Of a DNA stretch of 64,000 nucleotides, positions 24,801-35,731 are shown in pieces. Below the pieces are notes generated by a model. It saw only the letters and a program-made list of their open reading frames with translations, made no database searches and was not told the origin of the DNA. Positions within the stretch are counted from its first letter, which is position 1. Each line of letters starts with the position of its first letter. The DNA comes from Cheilinus undulatus (taxonomy: Eukaryota > Chordata > Actinopteri > Labriformes > Labridae): assembly GCF_018320785.1 (NCBI RefSeq), contig NC_054886.1:31603732-31667731 (forward strand), written 5' to 3'. Both the position numbers and the translations under genes were made by a program.

Positions 24801-25821
24801 AAGAAAAAAAAATCAAAATTCTCAAGTTTAAAAATTAATTAATTTAAGACAAAAATACTTGAAATCTTTAACTTTAACAGTTATAGTTATACATCATGCA
24901 AAACTTTACATTTTTGAGATTAAAAATTTTAAAAATCCAACCACTGTTTCCAGTCTGTAATTTTTTTTACCTTCACAATGTTGTAAATTTATTATTTCAA
25001 AAATGATAAATTTCAAGTTTCTTATGTCAAAATAGACAGCTTTTTAAACTCTGATTTTTTTTCCTGTAACTTTCTGACTTCTTAAACTCTGAAATTCTGA
25101 GTTTCTGAGAGTTGCAAAACAGGTTAATGCAGAAAATATCAGTTAAGAAAGAAACAAAAGTGAAAAGTGGCAGTCACATGGTGAAAAGCAGTTAAAAAGT
25201 GTCAAAAATGAGATGTGTCAAAAATTGGAAGAAATAAGTAGTGAAAATGGCTTAAGAGTGGTAAAAATAGGTTAAATGAGGCAAAATGGGACAAAGCAGC
25301 AAATATGAGTTGAGAGAAAAAGAGGCAAAAGTGGGTGGAAAAATGGTGAAAAGCGGTTAAAATGTAGCAAAAATTTGGTTAAAAGTGGCCAAAAGGGGGA
25401 AAAGGGGCAGGTGAAATATTGAAAGGTTGGCAAAAAAAAAGCAGTGGCAAAAAAATTGTTTTTTAATGTGAAAGCAAATGTAGCAAAATGGGCAGAAAGA
25501 TTGATGAAAAGGGGTTTAAAAGTGGCACAAATGAACAGTTTGAACATCAAAACCCAATAACAGCTTTTCAGCTCCAAACTGAGGGAACCGTTAGCCAAGA
25601 TGCTAGCAACAATGCAACTGCTCCAACACACATTGACAACAACTGGGGCCCATTCCCTGGGTTATCAGGGGCCCAGCCACATCTATGGGCAGGCCTGGGT
25701 CTGCAAAGACATTTAATTTGTACTCTCATGTTTACTGACTTGATGATGTGGGCGAAGTGAGGCTGAACTAACCACAGACACAGCAGCTCAGGCAGATGAG
25801 CAGCAGGATGGAGTAGATCAT
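21811..25821 (-). CDS. Ig gene B: single V-set, predicted GPI-anchored or tail-less paralogue
   Basis: Minus-strand exons: 25773-25821 (49 bp, signal peptide MIYSILLLICLSCCVCG), 23215-23574 (360 bp V-set, phase 1-1) and 21811-21944 (C-terminal). Donors are gttagt and gtaaga; acceptors are ctcagcag and ctttacag. The protein is about 180 residues. The V domain keeps NIT, gains a second sequon (NTT), has DSGRYEC and the same four cysteines, and again lacks the B-strand cysteine. The last 44 codons end in CSALLTGPSVLPAVLLVGLF followed only by VFS and a stop. A small-residue cluster, a short spacer and a hydrophobic terminus with no cytoplasmic tail is the layout of a GPI signal (inference). About 32 of 119 V-domain residues differ from gene A. 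The frame is intact throughout, so it is not an obvious pseudogene. Confidence 0.82.
22435..22899. mobile_element. Non-autonomous hAT element 3, in intron 2 of Ig gene B
   Basis: The element is 22443-22891 with termini cagtagctttcaatc and, reverse-complemented from the right, caggtttctcaaatgg. The flanking octamers are cattaggc (22435-22442) and ctttaggc (22892-22899), 7 of 8 matching. 449 bp; no transposase. It accounts for much of the length difference between intron 2 of gene B and that of gene A. Confidence 0.75.
23960..24530 (+). repeat. ttttgccactttt array element in intron 1 of gene B (plus orientation)
   Basis: It starts with a gcctgcccaaag-like GC-rich head (cagtcctgcccaaagagtca, ccctccccagttgttattta), followed by about 320 bp of tttttgccacttttaaccca units (24150-24470). 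It closes with the shared tail tctggtatcctgatgtctgt and catcatggcttagct (24481-24522). Confidence 0.75.
25140..25720 (-). repeat. ttttgccactttt array element in intron 1 of gene B (minus orientation)
   Basis: The reverse-complement form of the preceding element: aaaagtggcaaaaatgg-type units at about 25140-25520, then the inverted head block (aactggggcccattccctgg, tatgggcaggcctgggtctg) at 25640-25700. With 23960-24530 it forms a large inverted pair inside a single intron. Confidence 0.75.
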
Positions 25822-26016
25822 CTTCTCCCTGTGAGATAGAGAACATCTTTCCTGTCATGGAAGGCTTTCAGTGTTGCTTTTTGCTCTTTATTTCATACAG
25901 ATATGTGATCAAATTATGATTACATTGTTGTTATATCTGAGCCAATCGCTGCACTAGCAGCCATCGCTATCAGCTCACAGTGAAACTAAACCCCGCCTGT
26001 AGCTACCGCCTAGTTC

Positions 26017-26980
26017 CCCTAAAACAGGGGTGTAAAACTCAATCACAGCAGAATCCTGAATTTGGGTCCAACCTGAAGGCCAAGCAGGGTCAACATTTAC
26101 CGGAAACTGTCAACCTAATTTTCACCAGCAATGAATTATGGGAGAAAAAAACCTTAGCAATGATGATTAAGGATTTTGACATTGAAAAAGGTCAAATGAT
26201 AAGTTTAAAGGCTCAAAATCTGAGATAAAAATTCGAACTGAATAGCTTAAAAGGTCCAAAACATGGCATTTAAAGTCAAAATAATGTTTTTAAAAGGCAA
26301 TAATATGAGATAGAAAGTTAAAATCATGATTCATAAGAGACAAAATATGAGATAGAAAGTTAAAATCATGATTCATAAGAGTCAAAATATGAGATAAAAT
26401 TCAAAATAATTGGTTAAAAACATCAAAGCATGAAAATAACATTTACATTTTTAAAATTAAAGGTCAAAATATGACTTGAAATTCTAAATTGAGGATCTGA
26501 AAGGTCAGATTATAAGATAAATATCAAAGTAAGGAGCTAAAAAGGCCAAAACGTGAGAAAAAATTTGTAATCATGAGTTTTAGAGGTCGAAATATTACTT
26601 GAAAAATTTAATTTGAGGATCTAATTGGTCCAAAAACAAGATAAAAAGTTAAAATTGTGAATTGAAAAGATGCAAAACCATGACTTTGCGTCATAACAGT
26701 TAGTACAAAATTAAGAATATGAATTGAAAACATAAATGAATTTGACCACATTCCTGACTTTTTATCTAATTATTTTAACTTTTTCTAATTTTTATGAATT
26801 AACAGGACTTTTTATTTCATCATTGTTAAGTTTACATTTTTAAGCTGGATGAAATCTGCAAACCCCAAACCAGTGGGCCAGTTATAATAAAAATATGATA
26901 TGGTCAAGTGGGCCGGGTATAACTGTACCAGGGGCCGGATTTGGCCCGCGGGCCTTGAGTTTGACACCCCTGCCCTAAAA
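26017..26980. mobile_element. Non-autonomous hAT element 4, in the 5' intron of gene B
   Basis: The element is 26025-26972, with nearly perfect ends caggggtgtaaaactcaa and its complement ttgagtttgacacccctg, flanked by perfect octamers ccctaaaa (26017-26024 and 26973-26980). The interior has a ~46-bp repeated phrase (aatatgagatagaaagttaa, atcatgattcataagag) at 26290-26400 and many aaggtcaaaa-like units. No transposase. It lies between the 5' exon and the signal exon of gene B. Confidence 0.93.
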
Positions 26981-27663
26981 TGATCCTGACTGGTCCAGTA
27001 CAAATGCTGTGGATTGGAGCTTTGCAGGAAGGATTGTCCTGATGGCAGACATGGAGGCTGGTAAATCCATCTAACCTGCAACGTTAATGTTTTGCAGATC
27101 TGCGGTTGAATCTGTCCTCACCTTTGGTGGCACCATCACCTGGTCTGGCATTCTGTCAGGAGAAAGAAAGAGGACAGAGCTCATGAAGGAGGGAGCCAGT
27201 AAAATAACATTAGAGCACCTGATTTGTCTCAAAACATTTACACACAATCTCCTCCTCTCTGCTGAATTTAAGCTCTCCTAAGGCCAAATCCAAATCATGA
27301 CACCACTAAATTCAAAAAGATCCAGTATGAAGTATTTTACTTTCTCTTCTAGTGTCTGACGGTGGTTAGGATGGTTCTACTTCCAGCTGTCATTTATTTT
27401 TAGGTATTTCAGCATTCCTTGTGGCTGAATTTGAATGGGGTTCCTGTTTAAGGTTGTGCTGTGAAGCTAATATCCTTCAGGGGTCAAGAAAACTAAAGTT
27501 TGACTCAGACCTCGACAGACTTGACTTCCTGTGTAGCAAGTTAGCTCAGCAAACAAGACGGTGTAGTTACCTTCATCAGAAACCTGAGATATCATTTTCT
27601 CTGCACTGAATGATTATTGTTGAATAAATTCCTCATGTAAACAACAATGAGATCATGACTTAC

Positions 27664-27840
27664 GGACATATCGACTCCAGGGGTCAAACATGAGGAGAAA
27701 GCTGGTCTGCAGGCACGCTTTAGAGCTGCTCTTTGAGAAAAAGAAACCAAAATGAAGAAACCAAAACTTAGCAGAAAATAAGCTCTTCATAAAAGTGTCC
27801 ACTGGATGGCAGCAAAGAGCCAGCAGGGAAAATTACACAC
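27664..27840 (-). other. 5' untranslated exon and probable promoter region of Ig gene B
   Basis: Counterpart of 18953-19110. The minus strand reads ggagtcgatatgtcc then donor gtaagt at 27663. It splices to the acceptor just before the signal exon (tatctcacag then ggagaagatg). The upstream ATG again opens a 23-codon frame overlapping the main start. Sequence similarity to the gene A copy continues to about 27840, marking one edge of the duplicated unit. Confidence 0.6.
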
Positions 27841-27879
27841 ATCTGATACTAGAAGGAGAATGAGTGGGCTTTGTAGATG

Positions 27880-28660
27880 AGGACCTACCAGTGCTGGTTT
27901 TTCACCAGGCCCCTGATAAATACCAGTATGAGACCCTTCCCCATTTCACTAAAATCAACCATAGTAAGCAAACAACAGAGTATTTACTGTAGGACTTACC
28001 AGGCCTGCCCACACAGCTGACCTGGCCCCTATGGGGTACTCACTTATAATTTCATGCAGATATTATTGTAGTAGTATTATTGCTCAGTAGTATCAGTGCT
28101 CAACAGTGCTGACAGTTGATCCATTTTTTAAAAGTTAAGAAGTGTGTGGCACCATAATTGGGTACTTTTATTCCCTCTTTTAACCAATTTTGGCAGTATG
28201 AGGCCCATTTCTGCCACTTTTAAACTGCTTTTTGAACTTTCCCACACATTTTAGCCTTCATTTCTGCGCTCAATTACCTGTTTTTGGCCTTTTCATCCCA
28301 TTTTTGACACTTTTTAACAACTTCTCACAATTTCTCCGCCCAGCTTTGCCTTTTCATGTTTATTTTTGCAGCTACCATCTTGTTCAACCCATTTTTAGCA
28401 TTTTTCCAACCAGTTTTTGCCACTTTTTAACCGCTTTTCATGCTTTTTCCTCCCATTTTTACCTTTTCTAAGCCATTTCTAAAGCTATAATCCCAATGTT
28501 GCCTCTTTTAACCTATTTTTGGCTTCCTTTGACAACTTTATACCACTTTTTTCTTTTTTAACCAATTTCCCAACTTTTTTGCAAATATTTCATTATTTTA
28601 GTTTGCATTACTTTATCTTCTGGCACCCTGGCATTCGTGCACATTGTGGCTTAGCTCTGA
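27880..28660 (+). repeat. ttttgccactttt array element upstream of gene B
   Basis: The head (caccaggcccctgataaata, aggcctgcccacacagctga) is followed by about 450 bp of cccatttttgccacttttta-type units (28150-28600) and the shared tail ttctggcaccctggcattcg, ttgtggcttagct (28617-28655). Confidence 0.75.
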
Positions 28661-29335
28661 CTAAGGAAAAAAATAGCATTTTTTTTAAATTAATGTATAT
28701 TTTTCAGAGAGATTATACCCTAATCTGTAAATCAATAAAGCCAGGTTTTTTTTTTTGTTTCTGATATTGCAAAGGTGTCTCGATGAAAATGAAAAAATGC
28801 ACTGGGGACATCATAGAGGTGAGCATACAGTATATGCTGAACAAAGTGAATTAAAATGATTTATAAAATTCATTTACATGTATTACTGTGAATGATTATT
28901 ACACCCAAGACCTCAGTCCTTTAAAAAGTCTTTGGAAACTAAGTTTTATTTTTTATTTTGAGTAAAATACTTGGAGTTAAATCCTGGGGAAAGAAAAGTC
29001 ACCAACAGCTAGGCATGCCCCAATTAACATCAGTGTAATTAGGCCTTTTGAAAAGTTTACTAAAGAAAAACTTTTTCTCACAATTTGTTGTTCAAATAAA
29101 CTAAACTTTAACTTTATTAACACAAAATTGCTATTTTAAAATTGTTATGCAATATTTATTTAATGCTATTTTAATGCATCCATGAAAGGGTGGATATAAT
29201 TTATTTTGCAAATTGTTCTTAAAGAGCATTTTTACCAGTCACAGGTTTATTTATGAAAATAATTTTTGAATAGAGTATAAAATCTCCGCTTAGTCTTTAT
29301 GAATTATGTTATTTCAAAGTTTATGTTGGTACTGG
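28661..29335. other. No gene recognised
   Basis: AT-rich, with no open frame of interest and no transposon end that I could pair. Confidence 0.4.
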
Positions 29336-29336
29336 T

Positions 29337-29692
29337 ATGGAAGAGTATTAGGGCCACTGAAAAAAAAAATTTGAGACAATTTTTTTTTTTTCAATTATGA
29401 GAAAAAAGTCAGAATTCTGAGATTAAAGTCAGAATTCTGAGAAAAAAGTCAGAATTCTGAGATTAAAGTCAGAATCCTGAGAAAAAAACATTTGAGACTT
29501 TTTTTCATTTGAAGAATAAAGTCAGAATTCTGACTTTTTTTTCCTCAGAATTCTGACTTTAATCTCATAATTCTGACTTTTTTCTCAGAATTCTGACTTT
29601 AATCTCAGAATTCAGTTTTTTTTCTCACAATTGGAAAAAAAAAATTTGTCTCAATTTTTTTTTTTTTCAGTGGCCCTAATACTCTTCCGTAG
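29337..29692. mobile_element. Foldback MITE, nearly complete palindrome
   Basis: The left arm begins ggaagagtattagggccact and the right arm ends in its exact complement. Both arms contain runs of agtcagaattctgag and the complement ctcagaattctgact, so about 350 bp can fold into one long hairpin with a small centre near 29510-29530. TA dinucleotides lie just outside the arms (tatggaag..., cttccgta). No ORF. Confidence 0.88.
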
Positions 29693-29844
29693 TACTGACC
29701 TAAAGCCAAGTTTTAAATTTTTTAAGTTTCTGAAACTAGAGTAAACCTGGGAAATACATAGTTTTATTCTGTCAGTCTGAGTTGAAAATAAATCAAATAG
29801 CTGAAATTTGTTGCCTGAATGAATTAAAATATGTAAACGAGGGC

Positions 29845-30128
29845 AGCCTTACGCTCGGCGGAACCTTAGACGGCGGACCAGCTTCAACCCGTCGGACATT
29901 TTTGAAGCACCGCTAGACTTAGCTCGACGGTTAGCGTGCTCCGTTGCAGGCAAGTTCTGAAGTCTTGGTAACCATGGTTACTCAGCTGCGACTTTAATGA
30001 GGCACTTTGATGGAGTAGAGTTCCTGCTGAAATAAACCAGACTAACCGAAGTAAGCCAGGTTTAACCCTTTATCCGCTTTCAAACGGGAATTCCCCGTTT
30101 TCTCATTTTCATTCCTGCACTTATAAAG
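29845..30128 (+). promoter_or_regulatory. CpG-rich candidate promoter and first exon with RFX-like palindrome
   Basis: Around 29845-29960 there are roughly 13 CpGs in 115 bp, against a CpG-poor surrounding. A perfect 14-bp palindrome gtaaccatggttac at 29968-29981 fits the inverted half-site layout of an RFX X-box. The block ends with a consensus donor (ataaag then gtaagg) at 30129. A short acceptor/donor-bounded segment follows at 30367-30432, containing only a 12-codon frame. It may be the 5' end of a gene or lncRNA on the + strand; no coding exon was found downstream. Confidence 0.45.
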
Positions 30129-30432
30129 GTAAGGTGTTTTATTATTTAATGTATTTTTGATATCTACAGGACAGGTTCTCCACTGAATCTGCCATTTATA
30201 TCAGCTATTATTTTATGGTGAAATCACATATATGATCACACTGTTTGTTTACGTCGGTGTCTTCACTGTTTGAGGATGTTTGTACCCTTAAACCACTTTA
30301 ACCTGAGCTGGTCTCTCTTCATCATGTCAGAGCTCTAACACTTTCTGGATGTCTGTTGTCCTTCAGTCCATCCAACTGTTCCCATGAACCCGATGTCTCC
30401 AGAGGGATCTTCTTCCAGTTGAGCACTAATGT

Positions 30433-31454
30433 GTAAGTTCTCTGTGCTTCATGTTTATCTCTAGCTCAGAGGACTTTTACTGATCACATGACCACAGAAA
30501 CACCACCACCCCTCTTCTTGAGCCACCGCTGTACTTTCACTCTCCAGCAGCTGTATATGAAGTTAGATAAAAGTTAGTTTCATTCTGTTAATGTTGGTAT
30601 TTATCTCTCTTACTATAAATACTGTAAACATCTCATTATGTTTTTATTTGTTCTTTGTCTGTGTTTGCATTTGTTTTTCATTGTTTTTTTGTTTTAAACT
30701 GCATTTTTTGTCAGTCTTTGTTTTTTGTTTCTGCATTTATTTGTACTTTTGCTTGTTTTCTGTTTGTTTATAGTTGACATATTTTGATATTATATATATA
30801 TATATATATATAGCTTTTTTGTCAGTCTGTATTATCCTCATTTGTTTTTTGCTTGTTTCAATTCTGTCTGCTCTTTAATTTGTTCATTTAAATTTTTGTC
30901 TTTTATTTTCAACTTCTGTCAGCATTGGTTTGTTATTTTTTTGTATTTAAATTTTGCATGCTTTCCTTCTGTTTTTTTGTAATTCATTAAAAAAAAAATT
31001 GCCTGTCTTCAATTTTTTATTTTTCAAATTCTTTTATTTTCAACTTTTTGTGAGTTTTTGTATATTTTTCTTTTGTTATTTTCTTATTTGAAATTTTGCT
31101 TGCTATGTAAAATCACGACGAATGAAGCAAATACTCGGAACTATTTCTTGAGTGAACCACTGGGCGGAGTGACACAGTGCAGCAGCCATGTCTGGAGTGT
31201 AGTTCCGGCTTTGCATTTAGCTTTAAAACGTCTCTGTCTCATAATGTTCCATGATTATTTCATAGCGTGGTGAATGTGCAGGTCACAACTTGTCCACGAG
31301 AGCGTTTCACAACATCACAACATCACATTCCACAACATCAGGTTCATTTTTTCTGGTGATTTAGTCCAAAAGCTTAACCTACAAATATTTTAGACTCATT
31401 ACATACAAAGTTAAGACTTTTTTGTTCTAAACTTGATCATTATGGCTTACAACT
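30433..31454. other. T-rich sequence with (ta)n; no gene
   Basis: T-rich with many tttttgt runs (30640-31100). A (ta) dinucleotide run sits at about 30790-30812. No exon recognised. Confidence 0.5.
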
Positions 31455-31960
31455 CGTGAAAATCAAAAATCCACTATCTCAAAATATTAGATTATTGTTA
31501 AGTTTCATTCGTAAAGGTTTCATGAGCCTTCAGTCTCACTTCACGACTACAATCATGGGGAAGACTGCTGACTTGACAGCAGATTTGACACTCTCCAAAA
31601 GGAGGGTAAGCCACAGAGGGTCACTGCTGAAAGGGCAGGCTGTTCTCAGAAGCAGTATTAAAGCAGATTCATGGAAAGTTTTCTGAAGGGGAAAGTGTGG
31701 TAAGAAAAGGAGCACAAGCAACAGGGATGAGCTCGGCCTTAAGAGGACCGTCAAACAAAGCAGATTCAAGGACACCACCACACAGACGGGTCCAGGAAAT
31801 GGACTACAAGTGTGGTTTTCTTAGTGTCAAGCCAATCCTGAACCACAGACAACATCATCAGCATCTAACCTGGGCTAAGGAGAAAAAAGACCTGGACTTT
31901 CTTTTGTTCTTTACAGGTTTAGACCCAAGCTCAGCGCTAACAAGGAATTGGTGAGTGGTT
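31455..31960 (+). mobile_element. Decayed DNA-transposon copy, related to 43.16-43.51 kb
   Basis: Shares with 43190-43500 the blocks gaagactgctgactt, ggtcactgctgaaag, cagcctgttctcaga-like sequence and cagattcatggaaagtt. The + frame retains readable pieces such as SVKPILNHRQHHQHLTWAKE, which look like the helix-turn-helix side of a Tc1/mariner-like transposase (inference). It is interrupted and without mapped termini. Confidence 0.5.
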
Positions 31961-32984
31961 TTATCCTTGTAACAATAAAATGCATTGTCTGGTATCATAC
32001 CTGAGTAAAATTAATTGATATTAGTTTGGCATTACAGATTGTAATAATGAGGGATTAAATAAGTCAGGAGATTGAACTGAGTCGCTCACTAAAGCGAGAT
32101 ACGATGTCTGCGTTTGTGGCTGAGGGACAATTACGCAGGGAAAACATTTGTCATCCTGAGCGCAGCTGTTTTAATCCCACTCAGGGAAAGAAGTTTGGCT
32201 TTACATGGCAAAAACCTCTGGAGGCCTTTATAGACTTATTTAAACTCCTATCAATATCTCTGAGCCTTCCTGTCACATCAGTGAGCTGTGATTGCACAGG
32301 TCCTCATGTCTGCGTCGTTTAAAGAATAAGTTGGAACAGCAACAGAGACCCTCAGACCAACAACCTGGTACTGCTGGTAACAAACTCAGAACCCCAGCCC
32401 TGGACCAAGCAGAACTCACTGATGCCTTCACCCTCAACCATAACAACCAGAAGATTGTTTCATTATGAAGACATCAAAAGAGCCCGTTTTTTCGGCTGCA
32501 GTGTGTTCATTAAATGCATTTGGATCAAGGTACCTATTTTGAATGCTTGTTCTTATCTTTAATGCTTATTCATATTAAGGATGTAATATGAATTGAGCCT
32601 TTTGTCGGCTTTAAAGCTGCAGTGTTGTTGACTGGCGGCAGAAACTGGTGGATATTTGTGACCGAGGCTGGAGTGCGCGTGCGCTCTCTCCAACTCCGGT
32701 CAGCTCAAACGGCAAAATTTGATAACCTTGGTCAAGGGGGAGGGGAGGGGCGGGCCGAGAAGGGCTGAGAGATTTCATTGGATTAGCCCAATGTCCTTCA
32801 AAAAAATCAACCAATGGGCTGTTGCGGTTGATAAAAATGATTTATAATATACTTTTTTGGTTAAATTATGACAGCCCCGGGCTGGCTCAGAAATGTGCAT
32901 CGGCCCACCAGGCATTGCCCGGTACGCCAGATGGCCTGTCCATGCCTGCTAAGAATAACAAACGAGAATCCTTTGATTTACAAA

Positions 32985-33110
32985 TAGGTCCTTACGCCGA
33001 CGTTCGTTGCTCGGGCCCTAATAATGACAAACCCAATCAATTTTAATAGGGTCCTCGCACCCTCGGTGGTTCGGGCCCAAGAAATCAGAGCGATTACAAT
33101 TAGGGCCCTA
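32985..33110. repeat. Short gggccctaat/ggtcct repeat
   Basis: Irregular repeats of gttcg.tgctcgggccctaa and aatagggtcctcgcaccctc. This resembles a common teleost short repeat; family not named. Confidence 0.5.
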
Positions 33111-35117
33111 ATGATGTCCTTGGTTCATTACTGTAGTTCATTAGTGGACTTCACACAGTGAAGGCGGGCCTCAGAGCAAAGTCTGCTTAGGGCATCACTT
33201 TGGCCAGGCTGCTAGCATTCGGCTATCATATGGGCTGGGCCTGATCCCATCATTTTTAGTTTATGGGGCCCAAAACAAGTTAAAACTGTCAATGAAATTC
33301 CAGTTGTGAGATTTGCATGTGAACTGAAGGCAGGTGTGCAGGGTGAGAGTAGGCTAAAATGTTCGTGTCTGTGATTAAAAGTAGGAATGGGTTTAGAAAT
33401 CAAAACAATTTTCCACAGTCCTTAAACATGTCAAAAAGGTTAAAAATCATTTTTGGTGCATTTAGACTGTCGTCAGGGCATGCTGTTTGTGTCATAAGGG
33501 TGCTTTCTTGACAGCTAGATAATGTACTCTGTAGAGCAGTTAGATGGTGCCACAGGTTTGAGGTATTTTGAGGTATAAGTAGTAAATAGATGTGATTTTG
33601 GTCAGTCTTATAACCTTTTAACAGTTTAATATACTACTATGGTTTCTATCAGGTTTTACATTCACTGTAAGCTTTATTTCTGCTAAAATCACTTAGACAT
33701 TTAAAATATGTGATTTTTATAGGGTTTCTGATGGAATTGCCAGGAAAATCTATATGATATATGTAGTGAAATATTTGTGATTTTAGTCCGTTTTACAACA
33801 GCATAACTGTTTTCCTCTACTTAAATGGCATAAATTGTGACTGTTGATTGTGAGTGTCATCCCCGCTAAAATTTCCTTGGTCAACATTTTTAGGTTTTAT
33901 GTTGGAAACATTTAGTTGGCTAATTAGTCCGGCTACTCTGACGACAAAGGAACCTGTGCAGGTCAATATAGATTACTGTGAATGTAAACAGTTAAAAGAA
34001 GTGCTTGTCAGAAAAATTGTCTTTTTTTGGGGGGGGGGGGCTGTCTTATAAATTTGAGTGATCTCTGTACAAAAAAGTTACACCTGTTTTCCTATATTTA
34101 GTCATTTTTTGGATCTTTAACAATTGTATTTTACTATTTGGTTACAAAATAGATTTCAAAATGAGTATAGATTAAATACACAAGTCTAATTAGCATAAAA
34201 GAAAAAGAGCTCTGATCAATACAGAATTTTAAGAAAGCCTCTTAGTTGATACAATTTCAGAAAAAAAAGAAAACATGTCTTCAAGTAAAAAAAAAAGAAA
34301 GAAAAAAAAATCACCACAAACCAGCCTTCCACTGGCTTTCCCACAGGTCAGATTTAAAACATTGGAAAAATATAATATAGATGAAGTCGCTCTCATCAGG
34401 GTGAAGTCATGTGTGCAGCTGATGGCTCATACAGTCTCCGTTAAGAAGGCACAAGCTAATGAATGAGTAGCTGTGAAGTATTTTCAGGAGAGTGTGTTTA
34501 TCACACCCTACTACACCCCTACTATTGGGTTTGTAAGAAATCACTGAAACACTAATGTGGTCTCATTTTTGCAAAACTGGTGTAGTTCAGATTCCTTTTT
34601 TAAGGTAGGGAAGGTAGGCAGTTAAATTATGTCTGATATTACAGGAAGTGTAGATCCCACTCTCTGATTTGGCTGTAAATAATATATTTTATTTGTCATG
34701 AGGTAAAATGTTCTTTATGATGTAACGACCCTCTAGAATTAGATAACTACTGTAACTGCCTTTCACACTTGATCACAACAGATGGGAACGTAATGAATCA
34801 AAGCCTCTGCTATCATGACAAGTGTTGTTTCACCACACTCTTGCTATTATGAAGTTCTGTTGACCCCCAGAGGCATATCTGAATAAAGACAAGGAACAGA
34901 CAGGCCCTGCACTGTTAACAGACCCACTATGAAAGGAGATTTACAGCATATTTAAAGAGATACATAGTAAAACTGAAATGAAAACTCTATCCTCAATCCT
35001 GTCTTGTATGAAAATCTTTGACTGGATTGTTTTTGTAGATTTTTAGGTTGTTTTTTTTCCCTATATCATTGGGGTTTAGAGTATAAACACTTTTTAATCT
35101 CCTTCACACTAATTTAA
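33111..35117. other. No gene recognised
   Basis: AT-rich. It contains a poly-G run (34028-34040) and A-rich stretches (34260-34310). The 63-codon frame at 34275 is lysine-rich low complexity. Nothing else is supported. Confidence 0.4.
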
Positions 35118-35455
35118 AGGTCACATATTTTACCCTTTTTAAAACACGTTTATATTGTTATCAGAGGCCCCCAAAACATGCCTGTGAAGTTTGATGCTGA
35201 TAACACACTCCAGTATTGGACACAGGGGCACATATTTATGTTAGACAAGCCTAAAAAAGTTATTTTTGCATAATATGTCCTCTTTTAGACCGCATATTCA
35301 TCACTGAAACTGCAGTCCAAATGATTCAGTCATTAATAGAGCTAAATGCTCTATCACTGAATGCTTTTTTACAGTTATTTTTCCTTTGTTTCCATCAAAT
35401 TGAACAGAATCAACAGAAGCCAAACATACTAGGACATGATCTGTGTAATGGTTCA
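35118..35455 (+). repeat. Dispersed teleost repeat, inverted partner of 1-235
   Basis: Begins aaaggtcacatattttaccc and runs through acacgtttatattgttatca and ccccaaaacatgcctgtgaa. From 35230 to 35455 it is the reverse complement of the first 235 bases of the window. No coding content. Confidence 0.7.
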
Positions 35456-35731
35456 TTTATAATTTTTGAATATTAATCAGGGAAAACAAGTTTCCTGGGC
35501 TTAACAAAATCAAAACAGGCCTTTGAACTGTTTTTTCCCTCAGACATTTATTCAAATCAATATTCCTTCTATGGTAAACTACCAGGAACTAGTTGGAACT
35601 TTATCTGTTTGAGGGTATGTTTAAAATAAATTCAAAACTTTAAAATGTTGTTTAAGGGATGTATGAAAAAGTCTTCATTTCTAAAACAAGCATTTCAGAG
35701 CTGCTGCAGCTCAACCAAAGACACATGACAT

